Source: an uncultured Cocleimonas sp. (GTDB lineage Bacteria; Pseudomonadota; Gammaproteobacteria; Thiotrichales; Thiotrichaceae). From it: a stretch of DNA of 12,235 nucleotides. Shown piece after piece: positions 1-7,131 of this stretch. The notes beneath the pieces were generated by a model. It was given only the letters and a program-made list of their open reading frames with translations, was not told the origin of the DNA and made no database searches. Location: contig CALJIH010000251.1 in the NCBI GenBank assembly GCA_937974135.1, positions 1-12,235 of the forward strand, read 5' to 3'. Numbering within the stretch: the stretch's first letter is position 1; the number at the start of each line of letters is the position of its first letter. The translations under genes were made by a program, and so were the position numbers.

Positions 1-1440
1 TTATTTTATATAGGAAAACCTATAAAAGAAGTGCTTGAATATAGTGCTGAACGTGGAGATTTTTTTGATAAAGATCCTAATGCTGAAATAACAAAGCGAA
101 TTCGTTATCTTGAACAAAAATCGTCATATACAACGACTCGAGAAACAACTAGTGGGGCTATCATTAAAGCAACCGGTAAACCAATGCCAGATGGCGGTTT
201 TGTAACTACTTATGAAGACATTACCAAAAGTGTTAAGGCTGCTGCGCTTTTAAGAAAAGCAAATGAAGAGCTCGAATCTCGAGTCCAAGAGCGAACTTCA
301 GAACTAGAAGTGATAACTCAAGAATTAAAACAAATTACCCGTAGTAAAACCCATTTTCTTGCTGCTGCTAGTCATGATCTATTACAGCCAATTAATGCAG
401 CAAGACTATTCACTCATAGCATTTCTGAGAGATCTGATGATTCTACTGAAGTAAAGAGTTTGTCGAAAAGTATTGATCAGTCATTAGTAACAGCAGATGA
501 ATTACTAAGGGCATTGTTAGATATATCTAAGTTAGACGCAGGAGGAATCGAACCAGATTATAAAACTCTCTCAGTTGAAGATTTTTTATACAGCGTTGAA
601 TCTGAAATGAAAGCTAGTGCAATCTATAAAGGGGTTCAATTAAGCGTAAATACAGAGTCACTTTTTATACTTAGTGATCGACAGTTACTTTTTTCAGTAA
701 TGTTAAATTTAGTAGCAAATGCAATCAGATATACTCCTGAAAAGGGCAAAGTATTAATACGATCTTCTAAGGGAAAATCGGGCTTGGTGGATATCATAGT
801 TGAAGATTCTGGTTTAGGGATAGAGCAAGCTCATTTAGAAGCCATTTTTACTGAATTCTATCAGGTTAAAGATCGAAATCGTCGTAATAATCAAGGATTA
901 GGTTTAGGCTTATCCATCGTAAAACGGATATGTGCATTACTAGAAATAGATATTGATGTTAAATCCGAAGTAGGAAAAGGCAGCACCTTTACGTTATCTT
1001 TGCCTGAATCTCAATCTAAACCAGTAGTGAAGTCACCGCGTACCACAAAGACTGAAACTACTATTACTAAGTTAGCAGGAATTAATGTTCTTTGTTTAGA
1101 CAATGACGAGAGTGTGTTAGCTGGTATGCAGACAATGATAGAATATTGGGGTTGTAATGTGGTCTGCTCACTTAATTATCAGGAAGCGCTTAAGCAAAGT
1201 GAGAATATGGTATTTGACATCGTATTAGCTGATTATAGATTAGACGATGAAGAAACAGGTTTGGATTTTCTTAAATATAGACAAACAAAGGATACTGCAT
1301 TAAAAGGCGTTTTAATAACCGCCGAGCAAGATAAGTTGCTTAAATCCAAGGTTGAACAGCAAGGTTTTAACTACCTTGCTAAACCTATAGAACCTGCTTC
1401 GTTAAAATCATTAATGATGTATTTAGTCTCTAAGAATTAG
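1..1440 (+). CDS. Hybrid sensor histidine kinase, 5' end cut off (CrbS/ErcS'-like)
   Basis: Senses an unknown signal and passes phosphate to a response regulator. The frame is open to base 1, so the gene begins outside the window and the GTG at 31 is not its start. Numbering from that GTG: a PAS_7-like segment (about 1-65, ending GGFVTTYEDIT), a coiled-coil linker (about 70-100), a HisKA box with H115 in AAASHDLLQP, a HATPase_c domain (N box N226/N230, G1 DSGLG with D259, G2 GLGLGLS at 289-295), then a receiver domain (351-465) with acidic D357/D359, phospho-acceptor D401, T430 and K451. All catalytic residues are present. This C-terminal order matches CrbS and ErcS'. CrbS proteins carry a solute-symporter-like membrane domain upstream, which cannot be checked here. 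The likely partner is the convergent regulator at 1499-2140. The 58-nt gap between them has no clear terminator. Confidence 0.9.
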   Translation, partial: LFYIGKPIKEVLEYSAERGDFFDKDPNAEITKRIRYLEQKSSYTTTRETTSGAIIKATGKPMPDGGFVTTYEDITKSVKAAALLRKANEELESRVQERTSELEVITQELKQITRSKTHFLAAASHDLLQPINAARLFTHSISERSDDSTEVKSLSKSIDQSLVTADELLRALLDISKLDAGGIEPDYKTLSVEDFLYSVESEMKASAIYKGVQLSVNTESLFILSDRQLLFSVMLNLVANAIRYTPEKGKVLIRSSKGKSGLVDIIVEDSGLGIEQAHLEAIFTEFYQVKDRNRRNNQGLGLGLSIVKRICALLEIDIDVKSEVGKGSTFTLSLPESQSKPVVKSPRTTKTETTITKLAGINVLCLDNDESVLAGMQTMIEYWGCNVVCSLNYQEALKQSENMVFDIVLADYRLDDEETGLDFLKYRQTKDTALKGVLITAEQDKLLKSKVEQQGFNYLAKPIEPASLKSLMMYLVSKN

Positions 1441-1498
1441 TTTATTGATCAAGCATTGTATCATTTGATTTCTATAAATTATTTTTCCCGGAAAGTTA

Positions 1499-2140
1499 TT
1501 AATCAAAATCTGGAATATTTGTGCTGTTTTCTTGTGCTAATAAAACAGCTTGAGTTCGATTATTTATACCAAACTTTTTAAATATTGCAGTTATATGAGC
1601 TTTTACCGTTGCTTCACTAATGTTCAAGTCATAGGCTATTTGTTTATTGAGTTTTCCTTTCCCCATTTCTATAAACACTTTAAGTTGCGAAGGTGTTAGT
1701 TGTTCTAGTTTTTTTGTAAAACTTGGTTCATCATCATTTAGGTCTAACATATAACCTTTTGGTACATAGGTATTCCCAGCCATGATCTGTTGAATCGCTT
1801 TTTTAATATCATTTGGACTAGATGATTTTATTATGTAACCCGATGCATTATGAGTTATGCAAGATCTTATAATACTTTCCTCATTGTGAGCGGAAACCAC
1901 AACCATTGGTATCTGAGGATACATTTTTTTCAATAAGGCAAGGTCAGATAGACTATTCGAATCTGGCATATTTAAGTCAAGAAAAACAATATTAAAATGC
2001 TCTTTCTCAAGCATTTTAGCCGTTTCTTTATAGTCATTTGCTTCTTCTATTTTACAATCTTTAATTGCCATTCGAAGGATTGATCTTAAAGCATCACGAA
2101 ATAGTGGATGGTCATCGGCGATTAAGACTTTATAACTCAT
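1499..2140 (-). CDS. NarL/LuxR-family response regulator (CrbR/EraR-like)
   Basis: Cytoplasmic DNA-binding response regulator of 213 residues, the normal length for NarL/FixJ proteins. The receiver domain (about 3-120) shows acidic D9/D10, phospho-acceptor D55 in FLDLNMP, S83 and K105. A LuxR-type helix-turn-helix follows (about 147-202: LTPSQLKVF, then NKQIAYDLNISEATVKAH). It is convergent with the hybrid kinase and divergent from the ABC importer, so it may be the kinase's output and may act on the importer promoter; that is inference from position. The closest families I recognise are CrbR (control of acetyl-CoA synthetase) and EraR/AgmR (alcohol oxidation), which share this receiver and spacing. 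The ATG start lacks a clear Shine-Dalgarno sequence, but the protein begins exactly as the family does (MSYKVLIADDHPLFR). Confidence 0.92.
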   Translation of the reverse strand: MSYKVLIADDHPLFRDALRSILRMAIKDCKIEEANDYKETAKMLEKEHFNIVFLDLNMPDSNSLSDLALLKKMYPQIPMVVVSAHNEESIIRSCITHNASGYIIKSSSPNDIKKAIQQIMAGNTYVPKGYMLDLNDDEPSFTKKLEQLTPSQLKVFIEMGKGKLNKQIAYDLNISEATVKAHITAIFKKFGINNRTQAVLLAQENSTNIPDFD

Positions 2141-2271
2141 TTGTTTACTATAACGATCAATATGTTTTTAAAGCAACTAAAAACAAGAAGAAAAGTATAA
2201 GACTATTGTCGAATACTAGCTAATCTAACTAAAGAGTAATATCTGACTGTTAATTGTGTCATGCACTTTTT

Positions 2272-2301
2272 TTAACTTTTTTCGAAAATGTTTCCTATAA
2301 T
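2272..2301 (+). promoter_or_regulatory. Candidate sigma-70 promoter for the ABC importer
   Basis: TTAACT at 2272-2277 and a perfect TATAAT at 2296-2301 are separated by 18 nt. Transcription would begin near 2308, giving a leader of about 280 nt before the binding-protein gene. A second possible -35 (TTGACC, 2306-2311) with a weak GCTAAT at 2329-2334 lies just downstream. Confidence 0.45.
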
Positions 2302-2585
2302 TGTATTGACCAACATCTAAAATCAAAAGCTAATCGAGTAGCAATTATTTTATTTGAAGGAGAACATCATAGTAACACTTGATATCAGAGTGTAGTTTTG
2401 AATAAATTACACATGGTAAAGATAAAATAATTGAATTTATTCACCTCATTACTTTATGCCTAAAAGTGGCGAGGTTAGTAGAAAATAGGCAGATGTAGAT
2501 GTATTTAACATCGATCATTAATCAAAATAATAATAAAAATAACCATAATTTTAATCTTAAGATTATTTAAAGGAGTATAGATAGT
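2302..2585 (+). other. Gene-free leader upstream of the binding-protein gene
   Basis: This stretch, with 2141-2271 before it, is a 445-nt gap between the divergent regulator and binding-protein genes. I find no credible gene in it. It holds a strong Shine-Dalgarno-like sequence (GAAGGAGAA, 2356-2364) with no ATG, GTG or TTG at a usable distance. It also has a small inverted repeat, GATGT-N5-ACATC (2498-2512), and the 14-bp palindrome listed separately. On the minus strand, a TATACT (2194-2199 read backwards) could be the -10 of the response regulator, but its -35 is poor. Confidence 0.5.
2552..2565. promoter_or_regulatory. Perfect 14-bp palindrome before the binding-protein ribosome site
   Basis: TAATCTTAAGATTA is its own reverse complement. 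It ends 5 nt before the AGGAG (2571-2575) that serves the ATG at 2586. It could be a protein-binding site or, in RNA, a weak 5-bp stem with a TTAA loop next to the ribosome site. AT-rich palindromes also arise by chance, so its function is unproven. Confidence 0.35.
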
Positions 2586-3938
2586 ATGAAAAAGAACGAC
2601 CAAACCCCACACCTAGACCGTCGTGGTTTTATGAAAAAGACCGCTGCTGCGGGTGTTGTTGCCTCTTCACCAATGTTTTTTATGAAAGGTGCTTACGCTG
2701 CTAAAGACTTTAGAAATGACCCAAAAGACTCTAAGACAGTAACATTAGGTTTTAACGTACCGCAATCTGGAGCATACGCTGATGAGGGTGCTGACGAATT
2801 ACGTGCTTATAAATTAGCCGTAAAGCATCTTAATGGTGAAGGCGACGGCGGAATGATGAAGACTATGAAGCCAAGCATGCTTAAAGGTAATGGCATACTA
2901 GGCAAGAAAGTAGTTTTCTCTACAGGTGATACACAAACTAAATCAGACGCGGCACGTGCTTCTGCTAAGCGTATGATTGAAAAAGATGGCGCATTAATGA
3001 TATCAGGTGGTTCATCATCTGGTGTTGCAATCGCTGTACAAGGTCTATGTCAGGAAATGGGTACTATTTTCATGGCAGGTTTGACTCACTCAAACGATAC
3101 AACAGGTAAAGACAGACGCCGTTACGGTTTCCGTCACTTCTTCAACACTGAAATGTCAGGTGCTTCACTTGGTCCAGTACTAGAAAAAGAGTTTGGTAAA
3201 GAACGTTCTGCTTACCACCTTACTGCTGACTACACTTGGGGTTGGTCTCAAGAAGGTTCAATCAAGAAATATACTGAAGCACTAGGTTGGGAAACTAAAG
3301 CGGCTGTTAAAACTCCATTAGGAGCGGGTGATTTCTCTCAGTACATTACTCCAGTATTAAACTCTGGTGCTGACGTGCTTGTTCTTAATCACTACGGTAA
3401 AGACATGGTTAACTCACTGACTCAAGCTGTCCAGTTTGGTCTACGTGATAAGAACATTAATGGTAAAGATTTCCAAATCGTTGTTCCTCTATTCTCACGT
3501 CTAATGGCACAGGGTGCTGGTGAAAACATCAAAGGTATCTTCGGTTCTACAAACTGGAACTGGGCACTTAAAGATGAAGGCTCTCAAGCGTTTGTTAAGT
3601 CATTTGGTGCTGAGTACGGTAATCCACCATCACAGGCTGCTCATACTTGTTATGTTCAGACACTACTATACGCAAATGCATGTGAAATGGCTGGTACGTT
3701 CTACCCACCAGAAGTTATCAAAGCACTTGAAGGTTTCAAGTTTGACGGTATGGGTAATGGTGCGACTGAGTATCGTGCAGAAGATCACCAATGTTTCAAA
3801 GATGTATTGGTTGTACGTGGTAACCAAAACCCTAATAGTCAGTTCGACTTACTTGAAGTGGTACAAGAAGTACCTCGTGCACAGGTTGAATATGATTCGA
3901 AGGAATTCGGAGGCGAACTAGGACCATACGAAGTATAA
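2586..3938 (+). CDS. ABC importer substrate-binding protein, Tat-exported (LivK/amide/urea type)
   Basis: Periplasmic type-1 binding protein that would deliver a small solute to the permeases encoded downstream. The N-terminus is a twin-arginine signal: DRRGFMKK with R12-R13, a short hydrophobic stretch (about 19-33) and an A36-Y37-A38 cleavage motif, so the mature protein should begin near A39. The body (about 50-430 of 450 residues) fits the Periplasmic_binding_6/LivK fold: TVTLGFNVPQSGAYADEGADE opens the first lobe, followed by SGGSSSGVAIAVQ and HLTADYTWGW. AGGAG at 2571-2575 lies 10 nt before the ATG. A strong terminator follows the gene, separating it from the permease genes. It uses more TTC for Phe than the permease genes, consistent with high expression. 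The family transports branched-chain amino acids, amides, urea and other solutes; the ligand cannot be read here. Confidence 0.92.
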   Translation: MKKNDQTPHLDRRGFMKKTAAAGVVASSPMFFMKGAYAAKDFRNDPKDSKTVTLGFNVPQSGAYADEGADELRAYKLAVKHLNGEGDGGMMKTMKPSMLKGNGILGKKVVFSTGDTQTKSDAARASAKRMIEKDGALMISGGSSSGVAIAVQGLCQEMGTIFMAGLTHSNDTTGKDRRRYGFRHFFNTEMSGASLGPVLEKEFGKERSAYHLTADYTWGWSQEGSIKKYTEALGWETKAAVKTPLGAGDFSQYITPVLNSGADVLVLNHYGKDMVNSLTQAVQFGLRDKNINGKDFQIVVPLFSRLMAQGAGENIKGIFGSTNWNWALKDEGSQAFVKSFGAEYGNPPSQAAHTCYVQTLLYANACEMAGTFYPPEVIKALEGFKFDGMGNGATEYRAEDHQCFKDVLVVRGNQNPNSQFDLLEVVQEVPRAQVEYDSKEFGGELGPYEV

Positions 3939-3952
3939 GTTCTAAGCAAAAC

Positions 3953-3989
3953 AAAACCTATCAGACTTCAATAGTCTGATAGGTTTTTT
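3953..3989 (+). terminator. Strong intrinsic terminator after the binding-protein gene
   Basis: A perfect 15-bp stem (3953-3967 paired with 3973-3987, core CCTATCAGACT) closes a 5-nt loop (TCAAT) and runs into six T residues (3984-3989). It begins 14 nt after the stop codon. It lies inside the transporter cluster, so it probably limits read-through from the binding-protein gene into the permease genes. Confidence 0.92.
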
Positions 3990-3993
3990 AATA

Positions 3994-4026
3994 TTGAACA
4001 CGTTCACCGAACATAATATTGTTCAA
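3994..4026. promoter_or_regulatory. Cluster of GAAC/GTTC inverted repeats, candidate operator
   Basis: Two side-by-side dyads share one style of half-site: TGAAC-AC-GTTCA (3995-4006) and GAACA-N6-TGTTC (4009-4024). The outer TTGAAC (3994-3999) and GTTCAA (4021-4026) are also complementary. The block lies just past the terminator and about 50-80 nt upstream of the TATAAT at 4075, a usual place for an activator. The cognate protein is unknown. Confidence 0.45.
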
Positions 4027-4074
4027 GTCCAAAAATATAAAATGTATTGTCGATCAGCATTTATCTAAAGTGCT

Positions 4075-4080
4075 TATAAT
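4075..4080 (+). promoter_or_regulatory. Candidate -10 box for the permease/ATPase genes
   Basis: A perfect TATAAT in the 267-nt gap before the first permease gene. No good -35 is found at 16-18 nt, so it would need an activator; the GAAC/GTTC dyads upstream could hold one. The leader that follows contains a small hairpin, CAGCT-TTAAT-AGCTG (4145-4159), nested within ACAAAAG (4124-4130) and CTTTTGT (4165-4171). Confidence 0.4.
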
Positions 4081-4205
4081 TTTTTTCGTTTAAATTTCAC
4101 CGATATTATTTAGAAAATCTTTTACAAAAGTTATACACGCTTTTCAGCTTTAATAGCTGTAACACTTTTGTTAAACGTTTTTTAAATTAAAAAGAGAAGA
4201 TTATT

Positions 4206-5222
4206 ATGGATGCGATATTGATCCAAATACTCAACGGTCTGGATAAGGGGGCGGCTTATGCATTAATTGCGTTAGGTCTCACTCTCGCGTTTGGTACCCT
4301 TGGTATTGTTAACTTTGCGCATGGTGCGCTGTTCATGTTGGGCGCATTTTGTGCCGTCGTATTTCAAAAAATACTTACAATTTCTGTAAAAGTAAAAGAT
4401 GAAAGTGTCACCTTATTCGATGCGTATAAAGAACAACCCTATTTAGAAATTTGGTTGGGAGATTTCGGTGCTGCCATTGTTGATTGGGCAGTTCCTTTGT
4501 CCATAATTTTCGCGATACCCGTAATGATTTTAATCGGCATTGCTATGGAACGTGGTTTAATTAAACACTTTTATAAACGCACACACGCCGAGCAGATTCT
4601 AGTTACGTTTGGTTTGGCGATTGTAATTCAAGAAATAATCAAACACTTCTTTGGTGCAAATCCTATACCTACACCTGCTCCCGATATTGTTTCTGGCAGC
4701 GCTGCTGTTGGTGCATTTTTCGGTTTAAGTGATAACTTGGTCTATCCTTGGTGGCGACTCATCTATATCGTATTCGCTGGAGTTGTTATTTTTGCCGTAT
4801 TCGCATTCTTAAAATTTACAACATTTGGCATGGTAGTAAGAGCAGGTATGGCTGACCGAGAGACAGTTGGCCTGCTTGGTATAAATATCCAGAAACGCTT
4901 TACCATAGTATTTGCCATTGCTGCACTTGTGGCGGGCTTAGCAGGAGTTATGTATTCACCAATATTGCCTCCCGACTATTATATGGGTATGGAATTCTTA
5001 GTACTCTCCTTTGTGGTTGTTGTAGTTGGCGGAATGGGCTCTCTTGGGGGGGCAGTTTTGGCAGGTTTCTTATTGGGAATTTTACAATCATTTGCATCAA
5101 TGAATGAGGTGAAATCAATTATTCCAGGTATTGATCAAATAATTATATATCTTGTTGCTATTGTTGTGCTGTTAGTACGGCCTCGTGGCTTATTGGGGCG
5201 TGAAGGGGTATTTGAGGATTAA
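4206..5222 (+). CDS. ABC importer permease, LivH type
   Basis: Inner-membrane permease of 338 residues, one half of the transmembrane pore with the LivM-type protein. It opens with a hydrophobic helix (ILNGLDKGAAYALIALGLTLAFG) and the family signature GIVNFAHGALFMLGA (33-47), and has several further hydrophobic segments. The cytoplasmic coupling loop lies around FGMVVRAGMADRETVGLLGIN, and the C-terminus carries VRPRGLLGREG, typical of LivH/UrtB. A charged segment of about 35 residues (roughly 57-93, with KVKDESVTLFDAY) lies between the early helices and makes it longer than E. coli LivH (308). Its stop is 2 nt before the next start, so the two are probably co-translated. A weak GAGAAG (4194-4199) precedes the ATG. 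The substrate is not readable from the sequence. Confidence 0.93.
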   Translation: MDAILIQILNGLDKGAAYALIALGLTLAFGTLGIVNFAHGALFMLGAFCAVVFQKILTISVKVKDESVTLFDAYKEQPYLEIWLGDFGAAIVDWAVPLSIIFAIPVMILIGIAMERGLIKHFYKRTHAEQILVTFGLAIVIQEIIKHFFGANPIPTPAPDIVSGSAAVGAFFGLSDNLVYPWWRLIYIVFAGVVIFAVFAFLKFTTFGMVVRAGMADRETVGLLGINIQKRFTIVFAIAALVAGLAGVMYSPILPPDYYMGMEFLVLSFVVVVVGGMGSLGGAVLAGFLLGILQSFASMNEVKSIIPGIDQIIIYLVAIVVLLVRPRGLLGREGVFED

Positions 5223-5224
5223 TC

Positions 5225-6367
5225 ATGAAAAATTTATTTAAAAGTAACGCTGTAATCATGCTGGTCTTCTCTGCTGTAGTTTTATCAGCACCAATTTGGG
5301 CAGATCCAATTGGCGCTAACTACCCTGATTTACTTCAAAAATTTGCAATCTTTGGCTTATTTGCTGTCGGCTACAATATTTTATTTGGATTGACTGGATA
5401 TTTGTCCTTTGGTCATGCGGCGTTTTTGGGTGTAGGCTCCTATGCGGCTGTTTGGTCACTCAAATTATTAACCATGAATGTATTTTTAGGTATTATTTTA
5501 GCAACAATAATATCTGGTCTTTTTGCATTAGTGATCGGCTTTATTAGTTTGCGTCGTTCAGGAATATATTTCTCTATACTTACATTGGCATTTGCACAAA
5601 TGTCATATTCCCTAGCTTATTCTGTATTAACACCTATTACTAATGGTGAAACAGGTTTGCAAATTGCTGCTGATGACCCACGTTTTTTAGATAGGTTGTT
5701 TGGTATTACTCAAGAGGGTGTTGCCATCCCATCTACTCACTTCTTTGGTTTTGATATCAAATCGATGGATGGGTATTTTGGATTTTATTTTGCAGCTGTT
5801 GTATTGATTATTGGTTTTTATATCGCCCTTAAAATATTCAGATCACCTTTTGGTTTAAAATTGAAAGCAATCAAATCAAATCAAACGCGCATGACCTACA
5901 CAGGTTTCAATACACGACCTTACTTATTATCAGCGTTTGTTATTTCTGGAATGTACGCAGGTTTAGCTGGCTCAATTATGGTTGCAATCGATCCATTAGC
6001 AGGAGCCGAGCGAATGCAATGGACTGCATCTGGTGAAGTTGTTCTGATGACAATACTTGGTGGTGTTGGTACCTTAATTGGCCCAATGTTAGGTGCTGCG
6101 ATTATTAAATATGCTGAAAATATATTCTCTGCACTGAATAATACTGAGCTGACTCAAATGTTCAATTTTGCGCCTGAAACTATACAGAATGCATTAGTAT
6201 TTATTGTTGAACCTTTTGTGGGTAAAGGCTGGCACTTAAGCCTTGGTGCTATGTTTATGTTAGTTGTGATTTTCCTTCCTGGCGGAGTTATGGAGGGTGT
6301 TGAACGAATTTTGCGTTTATTTGGAATTGGTAAGAAAAAGAAAGTTGTTGAAGGAGACGCCAAATGA
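5225..6367 (+). CDS. ABC importer permease, LivM type
   Basis: Second inner-membrane permease, 380 residues. The LivM signature GYLSFGHAAFLGVGSYAA (58-75) follows a hydrophobic N-terminal segment. The cytoplasmic loop that contacts the ATPase is FRSPFGLKLKAIKSNQTRMTYTGFN (spread over about 206-230). The late helices contain GGVGTLIGPMLGAAI, also family-typical. The C-terminus is basic (GIGKKKKVVEGDAK). Its Shine-Dalgarno (GAGGAT) lies within the end of the livH-type gene, and its last 4 nt overlap the start of the first ATPase gene (ATGA), so translation of the three is likely coupled. Confidence 0.94.
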   Translation: MKNLFKSNAVIMLVFSAVVLSAPIWADPIGANYPDLLQKFAIFGLFAVGYNILFGLTGYLSFGHAAFLGVGSYAAVWSLKLLTMNVFLGIILATIISGLFALVIGFISLRRSGIYFSILTLAFAQMSYSLAYSVLTPITNGETGLQIAADDPRFLDRLFGITQEGVAIPSTHFFGFDIKSMDGYFGFYFAAVVLIIGFYIALKIFRSPFGLKLKAIKSNQTRMTYTGFNTRPYLLSAFVISGMYAGLAGSIMVAIDPLAGAERMQWTASGEVVLMTILGGVGTLIGPMLGAAIIKYAENIFSALNNTELTQMFNFAPETIQNALVFIVEPFVGKGWHLSLGAMFMLVVIFLPGGVMEGVERILRLFGIGKKKKVVEGDAK

Positions 6368-7131
6368 GTAGCACGATATTAGAAATAAAAGGCGTTAATA
6401 AAACCTTCGGTGGCTTACATGCATTAAGTGATGTCAATTTACAAATTACTGAAGGTGAAACTCACGCAATTATTGGCCCTAACGGGGCGGGTAAATCAAC
6501 ACTACTTAACTGTTGTATCGGTAAGTTAATTCCAGATAATGGTTCGGTTACCTTTAATGGTCGAAATATGATTGGTATGCCTCCACATGAAATTAATCAT
6601 GCGGGTATGGTGCGAGTTTTCCAAACGCCAGAAATTTTTCCTGACTTATCATTAATTGATAATTTAATGATTCCTGCGTTAGCTAAACGTGATGGTACCT
6701 ATTCTTTTAATCCATTTAAAAGTATGGCGAAAGAAAAAGCTATTCGCGATGAGGCAATGGAATCATTAGCCGAGTTTGGTTTAGATAAATTTCATGATCA
6801 ACATGCAGGCAGTATTTCTCGTGGAGATAAACGTAGACTTGAATTAGCCATGGGCTTAATTCAACATCCGACTTTATTATTGTTAGATGAGCCAACTGCA
6901 GGTATGGCACGCCATGATACGAATAACACCATTGAATTGCTTAAAAGCGGCAAAATGGGCGAGATGACCAAAGTTATTATCGAACATGATATGCACGTAG
7001 TATTTAGTTTGGCAGATCGTATTAGTGTATTAGCACGTGGACACATTATTGCAACAGGTACTCCTGAAGAAATTAAAGATGATCCAAAAGTAAAAGAAGC
7101 ATATTTGGGAGAGGAACAGGAAGATGAGTAA
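6364..7131 (+). CDS. ABC importer ATPase, LivG type
   Basis: Cytoplasmic ATP-hydrolysing subunit of 255 residues. Visible motifs: Walker A GPNGAGKST (38-46), Q-loop Q87, signature segment around 150-156 reading SISRGDK, Walker B LLLLDEP with D175 and E176, and switch histidine H208 in IIEHDMHVVF. The signature differs from the textbook LSGGQ, with Arg and Asp in the third and fifth places. The usual LivG/UrtD C-terminus is present (TGTPEEIKDDPKVKEAYLGEE). It starts inside the last codons of the livM-type gene behind GGAGACG and overlaps the next ATPase gene by 8 nt. Confidence 0.94.
   Translation: MSSTILEIKGVNKTFGGLHALSDVNLQITEGETHAIIGPNGAGKSTLLNCCIGKLIPDNGSVTFNGRNMIGMPPHEINHAGMVRVFQTPEIFPDLSLIDNLMIPALAKRDGTYSFNPFKSMAKEKAIRDEAMESLAEFGLDKFHDQHAGSISRGDKRRLELAMGLIQHPTLLLLDEPTAGMARHDTNNTIELLKSGKMGEMTKVIIEHDMHVVFSLADRISVLARGHIIATGTPEEIKDDPKVKEAYLGEEQEDE

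Noticed and set aside
31..33. GTG as the start of the hybrid kinase gene
   Set aside because: The same frame is open to base 1 and the PAS domain is incomplete, so the gene begins outside the window.
1441..1498. Bidirectional terminator between the convergent kinase and regulator genes
   Set aside because: I looked for a stem with a T-run in this gap and found none of useful length.
2443..2475. ACCTC...GAGGT pairing in the leader of the binding-protein gene
   Set aside because: Only 5 bp with a 23-nt loop; not above chance.
3514..3921. Overlapping 135-codon frame inside the binding-protein gene
   Set aside because: It is a shadow of a well-conserved gene in another frame; its composition resembles no protein family.
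6154..6363. Minus-strand frame opposite the LivM-type gene, and similar ones at 6861-7046, 7897-8082, 8640-9021 and 9581-9856
   Set aside because: All lie opposite or across clear genes, lack ribosome sites and show no recognisable protein pattern.
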